Source: QYOJ01 sp964616825 (lineage in GTDB: Bacteria > Bacteroidota > Bacteroidia > Bacteroidales > FEN-979). Taken from it: a stretch of 34,597 nucleotides of DNA. The DNA lies in the NCBI GenBank assembly GCA_964616825.1, contig CAZTSX010000023.1, positions 1 to 34,597 of the forward strand, written 5' to 3'. Under the pieces are notes generated by a model. It was not told where the DNA came from, made no database searches, and worked only from the letters and a program-made list of their open reading frames with translations. Positions within the stretch are counted from its first letter, which is position 1. Each line of letters opens with the position of its first letter. Shown in pieces: positions 1 to 8,131 of this stretch. The position numbers and the translations under genes were made by a program.

Positions 1-1
1 G

Positions 2-79
2 AATGAACAAAACTACTCGGTGTCATATTATCCCAGTTACCGGGCGAATGCGTTTAGTGTTAGGTGTATCCTGGACTAA
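2..79 (+). CDS. C-terminal fragment of a FISUMP-type protein (partial, 5' end outside window)
   Basis: One frame is open from the window edge to a TAA at 77-79 and encodes 25 residues ending YRANAFSVRCILD. The ending F-S-V-R-C-[IV]-x-D is typical of the C-terminus of Fibrobacter succinogenes major paralogous (FISUMP) domain proteins, which are secreted or lipoprotein-anchored proteins common in Bacteroidota. The other frames are interrupted early. Only the tail is visible, so total length, signal peptide and function cannot be judged. The family call rests on a short motif and is moderate. Confidence 0.5.
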   Translation, partial: NEQNYSVSYYPSYRANAFSVRCILD

Positions 80-153
80 ATTCAACACATATGTATACCT
101 GGTCTTCCCTCATTAATTATAAATCGTAAATCCGGATGATATTTTTATCAGGC

Positions 154-174
154 ATCCGGTATCCGGCATCGAGC
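154..174. repeat. Short tandem array, 7-bp unit ATCCGGN (3 copies)
   Basis: Three consecutive 7-mers read ATCCGGT, ATCCGGC and ATCGAGC. An isolated ATCCGG also lies just upstream at about 130-135. The same word is tandemly repeated again near 7416-7446. The array lies in the gap between the FISUMP-like tail and the radical SAM gene, where no coding is seen. Confidence 0.6.
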
Positions 175-264
175 GAAACGAGGGAAAGAGTGATTGACAA
201 ACCTGATTTCCAACACGGTAAAGAGGAAAATAATCTCGACGAGCTTATGTGATTGATTTTCATG

Positions 265-272
265 TATCTTTG
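265..272 (+). promoter_or_regulatory. Bacteroidota -7 box TATCTTTG
   Basis: TATCTTTG matches the Bacteroidota -7 consensus TAnnTTTG and lies 28 bases before the ATG of the radical SAM gene. No convincing TTTG-type -33 element is seen at the expected 19-21 base spacing, so the assignment rests on the -7 box and its position. Confidence 0.5.
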
Positions 273-300
273 GCGGATTATTTAGTGATGCGGGATATCA

Positions 301-1953
301 ATGATGGATTTATACGGAGGGCGCACTAAATGCCTTCTTGTTCAAACAAAATTCTCGGGATTTAGTTTCTGGAATTACAAGGAAGTTTGTGATGTAGTTG
401 GGGCAAAATACCCGGCTTCCTCTCTTGGTTTGCTGACGGTGGCTGCACTCTTTCCCCAGCACTGGACATTCAGGTTAATTGACGAGAATGTTGAATCCTT
501 GCTGGATGACCATTTGAAATGGGCTGATATTGTATGTACCGGGGGAATGCTTCCTCAACAGGATGGCATCCTTAATTTCATCCGGCGGGCACATGATCTT
601 GACCGTCTGGTGGTGGTTGGTGGTCCTGATCCGACTTCACAGCCGGATTTATACCATGAGGCCGACTTTTTAGTTCTGGGTGAAGGAGAGGTGACCATTC
701 CCATGTTCCTGAACGATTTGCAGAAGGGGGCAAAAAGCGGGAGATATTTTTCCCCGGAGAAAGCCAATATGCTTGACGCTGTGGTACCCAGATATGACCT
801 GATCGATTTCCGGAATTATATCATGATTGGTCTTCAGGTTATCAGAGGGTGTCCCCTTAATTGCGAATTCTGCGATGTCATTGAGTTATTTGGCCGGATA
901 CCCCGGTTTAAGTCGAATGAACAGGTGATTAAAGAACTTCAATCCCTATACGATTTAGGTTACCGGGGGCATATTGACATCGTTGATGATAATTTCATCG
1001 CGAATAAAAAAAAGATCAAAGAGCTCCTGTGTGAAATAAAAACATGGACTCAAAACCACGGGTATCCGTTTTATTTTTCTGCCGAAGCCACTATTAACCT
1101 GGCCGATGATGAGGAATTGCTTGAGTTAATGAAAGATATTGATCTCCGGTATGTGTTTCTGGGTATCGAAACGCCCGAAAATGAAACGCTGAAACTGAAT
1201 AAGAAAATCCAGAATATAAACAAACCGATCGCAGCTGCTGTCAGAAAACTCCTGTCATACGGGATTGTGAGTAATGGAGGATACATTATTGGTTTCGACA
1301 GTGAAAGCAAACAGATTGCAGATATTATGATCAATTCCATCCAGGAATCGGGAATCTGCATGGCCATGATCGGGCTGCTTTACGCACTGCCAAATACTCA
1401 GTTAACCCGTCGTCTGGAATCTGAAGGCAGGCTTTTTCACCAGGCATCCCAATCAGTTGGCGAACATGATATTGATCAATCTACAAGTGGTTTGAACTTT
1501 ATCACCCTGATACCACGCCGGGAGGTTCTTGAGAACTTTGTTCAGGTTATCCGTGTCATTTATGAACCTTCGAATTATTACAAGCGGGTTGTTTTTACCG
1601 GGTTGAATTTCAGATCTCACTATAAGTATACGCCAAATTTCAGGACATGGCTACGTTATATGCGTTCATTCCTCATAGTTTGCAGGAAGGCCGGTTTTAA
1701 TTCGGCAACCGGATTTTATTATTGGAAAATGTTTTTTACCCTGCTCTTCAGAAATCCAAAAGGGATTGAAACGGCAGTGAACTTAGCAGCTATGTTTATT
1801 CACTTCCGGAAACAGAAAGAGTACGGTGTTTCGCAAATGAAAAAGAGGATTAATGAATTAGAGAATACCGGAGAAAAAGCATTCTACGCAAAGATGATGG
1901 GAACGAATCAGAGCACACAAGTGACAAACGAAGATGGATATGTCAAAGAATAG
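301..1953 (+). CDS. B12-binding-domain radical SAM protein (DUF4070-type)
   Basis: The protein has 550 residues. The N-terminal ~140 residues look like a cobalamin-binding Rossmann domain (SSLGLLTVAALFP, then ADIVCTGG and VVVGGPDPTS). The radical SAM cluster motif is CPLNCEFC with Cys184, Cys188 and Cys191. Downstream are radical SAM barrel segments such as IDIVDDNF and FLGIETP. The C-terminal third resembles the DUF4070 region seen in HpnP/HpnR-like enzymes. Such enzymes usually methylate or rearrange unactivated carbons with SAM and often B12; the substrate cannot be read from the sequence. Two consecutive ATGs (301, 304) compete as start. The last codons overlap the next gene by 20 bases, which suggests translational coupling with the AbgT-type transporter. 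Confidence 0.85.
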   Translation: MMDLYGGRTKCLLVQTKFSGFSFWNYKEVCDVVGAKYPASSLGLLTVAALFPQHWTFRLIDENVESLLDDHLKWADIVCTGGMLPQQDGILNFIRRAHDLDRLVVVGGPDPTSQPDLYHEADFLVLGEGEVTIPMFLNDLQKGAKSGRYFSPEKANMLDAVVPRYDLIDFRNYIMIGLQVIRGCPLNCEFCDVIELFGRIPRFKSNEQVIKELQSLYDLGYRGHIDIVDDNFIANKKKIKELLCEIKTWTQNHGYPFYFSAEATINLADDEELLELMKDIDLRYVFLGIETPENETLKLNKKIQNINKPIAAAVRKLLSYGIVSNGGYIIGFDSESKQIADIMINSIQESGICMAMIGLLYALPNTQLTRRLESEGRLFHQASQSVGEHDIDQSTSGLNFITLIPRREVLENFVQVIRVIYEPSNYYKRVVFTGLNFRSHYKYTPNFRTWLRYMRSFLIVCRKAGFNSATGFYYWKMFFTLLFRNPKGIETAVNLAAMFIHFRKQKEYGVSQMKKRINELENTGEKAFYAKMMGTNQSTQVTNEDGYVKE

Positions 1954-3472
1954 GGCGGGGATATTTCAGCGGATGTTGGATTGGACGGAACGAGCTGGTA
2001 ATGCGTTACCGCATCCGGCCACACTTTTTGCTTTATTCGCACTGGCTGCACTGGTATTGTCAGCTGTAGGTCATGTGTTGGGATGGGAAGTTATTCATCC
2101 GGGAACCAATGAAATTATCAGGCCGGTTAATCTTTTATCCCATGATGGGATTCATCGTGTTCTGCTTGAAATGGTGGATAATTTTACGGGATTTGCCCCC
2201 CTGGGAATTGTACTGGTAGCCATGCTCGGTATCGGTATTGCTGAACAGAGTGGACTGATAAGCGCTGTGATTCGAATGCTGGTTTTGAATTCTCACAGGC
2301 ATTTGCTGACGTTTGTAATTGTTTTTGCAGGCATCTTATCGAATGTAGCATCGGATGTTGGATATATTTTGTTAATACCGCTCGCCGGTGTGATCTTCCT
2401 GGCTGTTGGCAGACACCCTATCGCCGGTATGGCTGCAGCATTTGCCGGTGTGTCAGGTGGATTCAGCGCCAATTTGGTTTTGGGGACCGTGGACCCTTTG
2501 CTGGCCGGATTGTCTCAGGAAGCAGCCAGAATTCTTGATCCTACATATATAGTAAATCCTACCGCCAATTACTTCTTTATGGTCGCATCCACCTTTGTCA
2601 TTGCTTTTACAGGTACATTTATCACTGAAAAGGTTGTTGAACCAAGACTGGGTAACTATACCGGTGAGGCTGAAGAGAAAGACAAGTCTCTCGATAAACT
2701 TACAAGAAAAGAGAAAAAAGGGTTACTAATGGCTTTCCTTACACTGATAGCCATTCTAACCATAACCCTTATCGGGGTCATACCCGAAGACGGTTATTTC
2801 AGGGGAAGTGACGGAGGAATGCTCAGTTCACCACTGATCCGCGGAGTGGTCGCTATGTTGTTTATTACGGCCAGTGCGATGGGTCTTGCATATGGATTTA
2901 CAACGGGAGCATTTAAAAATGATTCAGATGTTATGAAAGGGATGGCTTCCTCTATGAAAACACTGGCCGTGTATCTCGTTCTTGTATTTTTTGCAGCTCA
3001 GTTTGTAGCCTATTTCAAGTGGAGCAATCTTGGAATAATTCTGGCTGTAAAAGGCGCCAATCTCCTGATTTCTGCCGACATCGGACTGATTCCTTTAATG
3101 ATCCTATTTACCCTGCTTGCTGCTTCCATCAACATGCTGATGGGAAGTGCATCAGCCAAATGGGCTATCCTTGCCCCGGTTTTTATTCCTATGTTTATGA
3201 TCATGGGGTATTCGCCAGAGTTGTCACAGGTTGTGTATCGTATAGGCGATAGTGTGACCAATGTGATCTCTCCGATGATGAGTTTCTTTGCACTGATCAT
3301 TGCTTTTATCCAGAAATATGATCCAAAAGCAGGTATCGGAACCATTATTGCTACGATGGTTCCCTATGCCATCGCTTTCCTGATCTTATGGATTTTGCTG
3401 TTAGTGGCCTGGCTGGTTTTGGGTTTACCGCTTGGCCCGGATGCAGAAATTCACTACATCCTGCCCAAGTGA
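1934..3472 (+). CDS. AbgT-family transporter
   Basis: At 512 residues this is the normal length for AbgT-family secondary transporters (p-aminobenzoyl-glutamate uptake or sulfonamide/antimetabolite efflux). It is very hydrophobic, with about a dozen membrane segments. Family-typical stretches include SNVASDVGYILLIPLAG and the re-entrant-loop-like segment around GGFSANLVLGTVDPLLAG. A second polar/hairpin region lies near residues 400-440 (NMLMGSASAKWAILAPVF). The N-terminus ALPHPATLFALFA is also typical. The ATG at 1934 overlaps the radical SAM gene; an ATG at 1940 is an alternative. A folate-fragment role is a family expectation, not something the neighbours prove. Confidence 0.88.
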   Translation: MDMSKNRAGIFQRMLDWTERAGNALPHPATLFALFALAALVLSAVGHVLGWEVIHPGTNEIIRPVNLLSHDGIHRVLLEMVDNFTGFAPLGIVLVAMLGIGIAEQSGLISAVIRMLVLNSHRHLLTFVIVFAGILSNVASDVGYILLIPLAGVIFLAVGRHPIAGMAAAFAGVSGGFSANLVLGTVDPLLAGLSQEAARILDPTYIVNPTANYFFMVASTFVIAFTGTFITEKVVEPRLGNYTGEAEEKDKSLDKLTRKEKKGLLMAFLTLIAILTITLIGVIPEDGYFRGSDGGMLSSPLIRGVVAMLFITASAMGLAYGFTTGAFKNDSDVMKGMASSMKTLAVYLVLVFFAAQFVAYFKWSNLGIILAVKGANLLISADIGLIPLMILFTLLAASINMLMGSASAKWAILAPVFIPMFMIMGYSPELSQVVYRIGDSVTNVISPMMSFFALIIAFIQKYDPKAGIGTIIATMVPYAIAFLILWILLLVAWLVLGLPLGPDAEIHYILPK

Positions 3473-3525
3473 GAACATATAGGAATGGCTAATCAGTGGA
3501 GAGGGTCTACTAATTAAACAATCGC

Positions 3526-3533
3526 TATCTTTG
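3526..3533 (+). promoter_or_regulatory. Bacteroidota -7 box TATCTTTG before the LptF/LptG gene
   Basis: A perfect TATCTTTG lies 20 bases before the ATG at 3554, in the 81-base gap after the transporter. No clear -33 TTG is seen at the usual spacing. It implies a very short, SD-less leader. Confidence 0.5.
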
Positions 3534-3553
3534 TATAGAATTCCCCATTGTTG

Positions 3554-4990
3554 ATGAAAAAACTGGACTGGTTCATCCTGAAGTCCTACCTGGGACCTCT
3601 TATCCTTACTTTCTTTATTTCTCTTTTCATCCTGTTGATGCAGTTCCTGTGGAAATACGTCGACGACCTGGTTGGGAAAGGGCTGGAGTGGTATATCATA
3701 TTTAAACTGCTTTTTTATGCCTCATCTACCTTTGTTCCTCTTGCCCTGCCTCTGGCCATCCTTCTCTCATCACTGATGACATTTGGCAACCTGGGTGAGC
3801 ATTACGAACTGGTTTCCATGAAAGCTGCCGGGATCTCACTGCGGAGGGTCATGGCTCCTTTGATCATTGTATCTATATTGATAAGCGGGCTGGCATTCTA
3901 TTTTTCCAATGTTATCCTGCCTGAAGCTAACCTGAAGTTTCTTTCCCTGCTCTACGATGTAAGGTCGAAAAAGCTGGCTTTTAACCTGAAAAACGGTGTC
4001 TTCTATGATGGCATTGAAGGATATGTGATCCGGGTTGGAAAAAAGGAGAAGGATGGGAATACCATCCGGGATGTAATGATCTACGACCACACAAAACGTC
4101 AGGGGAATATTTCAGTTACAACTGCCGAGTGGGGAAAGATGGAGCTGTCGCCCGACAAACGATACCTTGTCTTTCATCTCTATAACGGCATGAATTACGA
4201 AGAGCGCGTCAACATGCGATACCATGAAGTGACCCGGCCCTTTCAACGTACAAAATTCCGGGAGCAGAATCAACTATTCGACCTCTCCGCTTTTAAGCTA
4301 ACACGAACTGATGAGGCCCTCTTTACCAAGAATTATGAGATGCAGAACATCCGGAAGCTGCAGTTCTCAATCGATTCGATCAAGAAGGAGGTGGAGAGAC
4401 AAAGAGGCGCCTACCACAGAGCCTCACATACCAATTATACTTTTTACTCACGGCTTGATACCTCAACGATTCTTAATCCCAATGCGTTGGACAGTTTTCA
4501 ACATGCTCTTCTGTTGAATTTCGATCGCAAAGACTGGTACTCTATCACTCAGGCAGCCAAAGCATCATCGAAATTAATGAAGGAGAAGATCATCTTGCAT
4601 GACAGGAACATCTACAGCAAATCAAAGTTGCTGCACAAGCACGAGATCGTCATGCAAAAAAAGTTCACATTCTCCATCGCCTGTTTCCTGCTTTTTTTCA
4701 TCGGCGCTCCACTGGGGGCTATCATCCGCAAGGGGGGATTGGGGATGCCTGCCGTGGTGGCCACGATATTTTTTGTACTCTTCTGGATTGTCTCTTTTAC
4801 CGGCGAAAAATATACGGCCGAAGGTGTTCTTCCCGCCTGGCAGGGCATGTGGATCGCCCCTTTGATATTGCTCCCGATAGGGATCTTTCTTACCTACAAA
4901 GCCACCATCGATGCCTCTTTGTTTGATGTTGATACCTGGATAAAACTGATACGTAAGTTCCTCCGGATCCCAACGAAACAGCAAGTATGA
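3554..4990 (+). CDS. LptF/LptG family permease (YjgP/YjgQ)
   Basis: The product has 478 residues from the ATG at 3554; the upstream TTGs at 3548 and 3551 are less likely. LptF and LptG form the inner-membrane channel that extracts LPS and feeds the Lpt bridge, powered by LptB. Architecture fits: membrane segments at about 12-32, 50-72 and 98-120, a large periplasmic domain from about 120 to 370, and three more membrane segments to about 460. The early stretch VPLALPLAILLSSLMTFG and the following E-x-x-x-M-K-A-A-G-I-S coupling-helix segment are family hallmarks. Whether it is the F or G paralogue cannot be decided here. Its TGA overlaps the next ATG as ATGA. The partner lptB is about 27 kb away at 31730. 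Confidence 0.87.
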   Translation: MKKLDWFILKSYLGPLILTFFISLFILLMQFLWKYVDDLVGKGLEWYIIFKLLFYASSTFVPLALPLAILLSSLMTFGNLGEHYELVSMKAAGISLRRVMAPLIIVSILISGLAFYFSNVILPEANLKFLSLLYDVRSKKLAFNLKNGVFYDGIEGYVIRVGKKEKDGNTIRDVMIYDHTKRQGNISVTTAEWGKMELSPDKRYLVFHLYNGMNYEERVNMRYHEVTRPFQRTKFREQNQLFDLSAFKLTRTDEALFTKNYEMQNIRKLQFSIDSIKKEVERQRGAYHRASHTNYTFYSRLDTSTILNPNALDSFQHALLLNFDRKDWYSITQAAKASSKLMKEKIILHDRNIYSKSKLLHKHEIVMQKKFTFSIACFLLFFIGAPLGAIIRKGGLGMPAVVATIFFVLFWIVSFTGEKYTAEGVLPAWQGMWIAPLILLPIGIFLTYKATIDASLFDVDTWIKLIRKFLRIPTKQQV

Positions 4991-6198
4991 ACATTTTGAT
5001 TATCAGCAACAAATCCCCCTGGCCTCCGAAAGAGGGTGGACCCATTGCCATGAATATGATCATTGAGGGATTGATCAATGAAGGACACAAAGTGAAAGTG
5101 CTTGCTGTCAACTCCTTTAAATACAACATCCGCCCGGAAGAGATCCCACAGGAATACAAAGAGAAAACAGGGATCGAGTTAATCGATGTGGATCTTCGGA
5201 TCAAGCCTCTGCCTGCATTCCTGAACCTCTTCACTGGAAGATCATACCATGTTGAGAGATTCATTTCCAAAGCGATGAGAAAAAGGCTGATCGGGATCCT
5301 GCAAGCTGATGACTATGACGTGGTTCAATTCGAAACACTCTTTGTCGCTCCCTATATGGAGACCGTCAGGGAATACTCCGGGGCAAAGGTAGTCTTGCGG
5401 GCGCACAACATTGAACACCGGATCTGGTCGCGGGTGGCTGAAACTACACAGAATCCGTTGAAAAGATGGTACATCCGGCATCTGGCCAGGACACTCAGAA
5501 GTTACGAACATCAAGTGGTCAAACAGGTGGATGGAATAGCCGCGATTACGGAGAAGGATGCCGATTACTTTAAACATCTCACGTCTCACGTCTCACGTCC
5601 CACGTCTATAATTGCTGTTCCCTTCGGAATCGATCTTGACAAAAATCCGGTTCCTGAAAGTCATATAGGACCTGTTACGTTGTTCTCCATCGGGGCGATG
5701 AACTGGATCCCGAATGCAGAAGGGATCAAGTGGTTTCTGCACAATGTATGGCCTGATCTGCGCAACGAATTTCCCTATCTGAGATTCTACCTGGCCGGAC
5801 GGGAGATGCCTTCCTGGATGCTACGGATGAACATTCCGGGGGTGGTCGTGGTTGGAGAGGTTGAAGATGCCAGGGAGTTCATGGACTCCCATCATATCAT
5901 GATTGTCCCTCTTTTCTCAGGCAGCGGTATCCGGATCAAGATCATTGAAGGGATGGCAGCCGGGAGAGCAGTTGTTTCCACACGAATAGGAGCTGAGGGT
6001 ATTGATTATACAAACGGGGGAAATATTCTGATCGCCAATGCTGTGTGTGAATTTGTCGACCTGATATCATTGTGTGTCACAGATGAAAAGCGAACCGGAA
6101 AACTGGGGAGAGAGGCAAGAAAACTGATCGAAACTTCATACGACCGGCGCCGGATTATCCGTGAACTGGTCACTTTTTATAAACAACTAACAGGATAA
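4987..6198 (+). CDS. GT4-type glycosyltransferase
   Basis: This 403-residue protein has a two-domain GT-B layout. The N-domain starts ILIISNKSPWPPKEGGP with the usual Gly-rich loop. The C-domain has FSIGAMNWIPNAEG, VVVVGEVED and the donor-binding EGMAAGRAVVSTRIGAEGI. It should transfer an activated sugar in the cytoplasm, probably to a lipid-linked or surface glycan. It is coupled to the LptF/LptG gene through an ATGA overlap. Residues about 199-207 (TSHVSRPTS) are encoded by a 7-bp tandem repeat, placed between the two Rossmann domains where linker length varies. The acceptor and sugar are unknown. Confidence 0.85.
   Translation: MNILIISNKSPWPPKEGGPIAMNMIIEGLINEGHKVKVLAVNSFKYNIRPEEIPQEYKEKTGIELIDVDLRIKPLPAFLNLFTGRSYHVERFISKAMRKRLIGILQADDYDVVQFETLFVAPYMETVREYSGAKVVLRAHNIEHRIWSRVAETTQNPLKRWYIRHLARTLRSYEHQVVKQVDGIAAITEKDADYFKHLTSHVSRPTSIIAVPFGIDLDKNPVPESHIGPVTLFSIGAMNWIPNAEGIKWFLHNVWPDLRNEFPYLRFYLAGREMPSWMLRMNIPGVVVVGEVEDAREFMDSHHIMIVPLFSGSGIRIKIIEGMAAGRAVVSTRIGAEGIDYTNGGNILIANAVCEFVDLISLCVTDEKRTGKLGREARKLIETSYDRRRIIRELVTFYKQLTG
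5581..5608. repeat. In-gene tandem array, 7-bp unit ACGTCTC (4 copies)
   Basis: Four consecutive 7-mers read ACGTCTC, ACGTCTC, ACGTCCC and ACGTCTA. They are translated inside the glycosyltransferase as TSHVSRPTS without breaking the frame. The position is the interdomain linker just before AVPFGIDL. Confidence 0.75.
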
Positions 6199-6210
6199 TT
6201 CGGTTTTTGT

Positions 6211-6218
6211 TATTTTTG
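6211..6218 (+). promoter_or_regulatory. Bacteroidota -7 box TATTTTTG before the second glycosyltransferase
   Basis: TATTTTTG lies 19 bases upstream of the ATG at 6238, in the 39-base gap between the two glycosyltransferases. It matches TAnnTTTG; no good -33 element was found. Confidence 0.45.
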
Positions 6219-6237
6219 TCGGGTTGAAGCGACCTTC

Positions 6238-7398
6238 ATGAAACTATTTTTTCTATTAGCACGAGTTCCTTATCCAACTGAGAAAGGTGATAAACTAAGG
6301 GCATTCCACCAAATCACGCACCTTTCGAAACACCATGAAATCATCATATGCGCACTCAACGAAGGTGTCTTGCATGATGATGCCATCCCGGTATTGAGTA
6401 AATACGCTTCAGCTGTACACATCATTCCGATCTCGAAACCGACTATCATCAGTAATATCGCAAGAGCTTTATTCACCGGCAAACCTCTTCAGGTAGGATA
6501 TTATTATAATAAATCTACCCAAAAGATCATCCACTCCCTGATTAAAAAGTATCAGCCTGATCATATCTTCTGCCAGCTGATCCGGATGGCGGAATACGTT
6601 AACGATTTACCAATCGACAAGACCCTTGATTACCAGGATGTCTTCTCCGTTGGAGTGGAACGCCGGCTGGCGACATCTTCTGTTTTCATGCGTCCATTCC
6701 TGAGACTTGAGTCTCAACGACTAATGGATTATGAACGAATGGCATTTGATCAGTTCAATAATAAGATCATCATCTCCTATCCCGATCGCGACCTCATTCC
6801 CCATCCGGAAAAAGAGAAAATCGTAGTGGTTGCTAACGGTGTCGACACCGATTTTTTCCATCCCTTAACACGGGAGAAAGAGTACGACCTGGTTTTCACT
6901 GGCAACATGGGGTATCCTCCCAACATCGATGCAGCTGAATTCCTTGTCAATAAGATTCTTCCACTGGTACTCGAAAAGAGACCCGATCTGAGAGTTCTTA
7001 TTGCCGGCACGAGCCCTACTATGCGCGTGATGGTTTTACGGTCACCTCATGTTGAAGTAAGCGGATGGGTCCCCGACATGCGTGAAGCATACGCCCGGGC
7101 AAAGATCTTTATCGCACCCATGCAGCTTGGAACCGGACTTCAAAATAAACTCCTGGAAGCGATGGCGATGAAGATTCCGTGTATCACCTCATCCCTGGCC
7201 AATCAGGCGCTGAATGCCAAACCGGGAGAGGAGATCCTTGTAGGAGAAACACCGCAGGAGTATACACATCATATCCTCACCTTGCTGAAAGACAAAGATT
7301 CTGCTGCCTCCATTGGTGAAAAAGGGCTCCAATTTGTTCTTAAAAACTACTCCTGGGAAACAGAAACCGCAAAAATAGAGGCGCTGATTACAGGATAA
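6238..7398 (+). CDS. GT4-type glycosyltransferase (resembles PEP-CTERM-associated sugar transferases)
   Basis: This 386-residue protein starts MKLFFLLARVPYPTEKGDKLRAFHQI. That opening is characteristic of the sugar transferase family described with PEP-CTERM/exosortase systems (TIGR03087-like). The C-domain carries VFTGNMGYPPNIDAAEFL, then VSGWVPDMREAYARAKIFIAPM and the donor-site GTGLQNKLLEAMAMKIPCI. It is a soluble GT-B enzyme expected to act at the membrane on a glycan precursor. No exosortase or PEP-CTERM protein is in the window, so a system link is not supported. It probably works with the preceding glycosyltransferase and the cupin that follows. Confidence 0.82.
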   Translation: MKLFFLLARVPYPTEKGDKLRAFHQITHLSKHHEIIICALNEGVLHDDAIPVLSKYASAVHIIPISKPTIISNIARALFTGKPLQVGYYYNKSTQKIIHSLIKKYQPDHIFCQLIRMAEYVNDLPIDKTLDYQDVFSVGVERRLATSSVFMRPFLRLESQRLMDYERMAFDQFNNKIIISYPDRDLIPHPEKEKIVVVANGVDTDFFHPLTREKEYDLVFTGNMGYPPNIDAAEFLVNKILPLVLEKRPDLRVLIAGTSPTMRVMVLRSPHVEVSGWVPDMREAYARAKIFIAPMQLGTGLQNKLLEAMAMKIPCITSSLANQALNAKPGEEILVGETPQEYTHHILTLLKDKDSAASIGEKGLQFVLKNYSWETETAKIEALITG

Positions 7399-7415
7399 TG
7401 TGATTAGATTCAAGT

Positions 7416-7446
7416 ATCCAGTCATCCGGCATCCGGTTATCCAGCT
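7416..7446. repeat. Short tandem array, 7-8-bp unit ATCCRGNN (4 copies)
   Basis: Successive units read ATCCAGTC, ATCCGGC, ATCCGGTT and ATCCAGCT in the 91-base gap between the glycosyltransferase and the cupin gene. The central copies equal the units at 154-174. Confidence 0.6.
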
Positions 7447-7456
7447 ATCATTTCCC

Positions 7457-7481
7457 CTAATGACCTTAATGACTTAATGAC
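7457..7481. repeat. Short tandem array, 8-bp unit TTAATGAC (3 copies)
   Basis: CTAATGAC, one spacer C, then TTAATGAC twice, ending 8 bases before the cupin ATG at 7490. It is distinct in sequence from the ATCCGG array immediately upstream. Confidence 0.55.
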
Positions 7482-7489
7482 TTTTACCC

Positions 7490-7969
7490 ATGATCAGAAT
7501 TGACCAAGCTCTTCTTGACTGCGTCAGTCAACAAGCGAAAGAATCTCCCCGGAGACGAATGAACTACAACTTTCACAAAGAATATTCCGACAGGCTTCAA
7601 CGGCTGTTGAATGCTATTGAACCATATAGTTATATCCAGCCGCACAAACACGAAGATCCGGATAAACGGGAAGTCTTCACTGTACTCCGTGGACGTTTGC
7701 TGGTAGTGGAATTTGACAACCATGGAGAGATCGCCGGCCACATGATCGTTGATCCCAAACAAGGCTCCTTTGGCGCTGAGATCGCCGAGCGGATCTATCA
7801 TGCTATCTACGCGCTGGAACCAGGTACCATTGTCTACGAAGTAAAAGATGGTCCTTACTCTCCGATCGACGACAAAAACTTCGCTTCCTGGGCGCCGAAG
7901 GAAGGAGCAACTGAAACCACCGAGTATATTCAGGATATTTTCAGACGATTGAGAATAGAGTTAGTTTAA
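7490..7969 (+). CDS. wbuC: WbuC family cupin-fold metalloprotein
   Basis: The 159-residue protein follows the WbuC pattern throughout: an opening DQALLDxxxxxAKxSPRRRMNYN, the cupin metal motif HKHEDPDKRE at about 52-61, VLRGRLLVVEFD, and AIYALEPGTIVYEVKDGPY followed by DDKNFASWAP. WbuC-like cupins sit in O-antigen and surface-glycan loci; their reaction is not well established. Both histidines and the glutamate expected for metal binding are visible. It closes the run of envelope genes, and its upstream gap is filled by two short tandem arrays. Confidence 0.85.
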   Translation: MIRIDQALLDCVSQQAKESPRRRMNYNFHKEYSDRLQRLLNAIEPYSYIQPHKHEDPDKREVFTVLRGRLLVVEFDNHGEIAGHMIVDPKQGSFGAEIAERIYHAIYALEPGTIVYEVKDGPYSPIDDKNFASWAPKEGATETTEYIQDIFRRLRIELV

Positions 7970-7977
7970 TAAGTATG

Positions 7978-8041
7978 TGGTGATGTGGTGCCATGGTGTA
8001 GTGGTGATGTGGTGCCATGGTGTAGTGGTGATGTGGTGAAG
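7978..8041. repeat. Perfectly phased tandem array, 8 x 8 bp TGGTGNNN (higher-order unit 24 bp)
   Basis: Eight consecutive 8-mers start TGGTG, with tails ATG, CCA, TAG, ATG, CCA, TAG, ATG, AAG. The tails therefore repeat with a 24-bp higher order. It begins 8 bases after the cupin stop. It is non-coding and followed by a purine tract. Confidence 0.85.
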
Positions 8042-8065
8042 GGGGAAAAATAATGATAGCACTAT

Positions 8066-8105
8066 TGTGCAATGATGTGCAATCTTGTGCAATGATGTGC
8101 AATAG
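8066..8105. repeat. 10-bp phased array TGTGCAATNN (4 copies)
   Basis: Four exact 10-bp units, TGTGCAAT followed by GA, CT, GA and AG. The third unit contributes the TTG that serves as the hisS -33 element, and the array ends 3 bases before the -7 box. Confidence 0.85.
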
Positions 8106-8116
8106 TATTATCTTTG
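8085..8116 (+). promoter_or_regulatory. hisS promoter: TTG - 21 bp - TATCTTTG
   Basis: A -33 type TTG (8085-8087) lies inside the 10-bp array, followed by a 21-base spacer and a perfect -7 box TATCTTTG (8109-8116). It predicts a transcript start near 8122, about 10 bases before the hisS ATG. This placement rules out the in-frame TTG at 8114 as the hisS start, since that TTG is part of the -7 box. Confidence 0.65.
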
Positions 8117-8131
8117 TCCAAAATCTCAAGC

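Noticed and set aside
7978..8105. Possible CRISPR array
   Set aside because: Units are only 8-10 bp with no unique 30-bp spacers and no cas genes; these are simple tandem arrays.
8114..8131. TTG at 8114 as the hisS start
   Set aside because: The TTG is part of the TATCTTTG -7 box, so it would lie upstream of the transcript start; ATG at 8132 fits the family.
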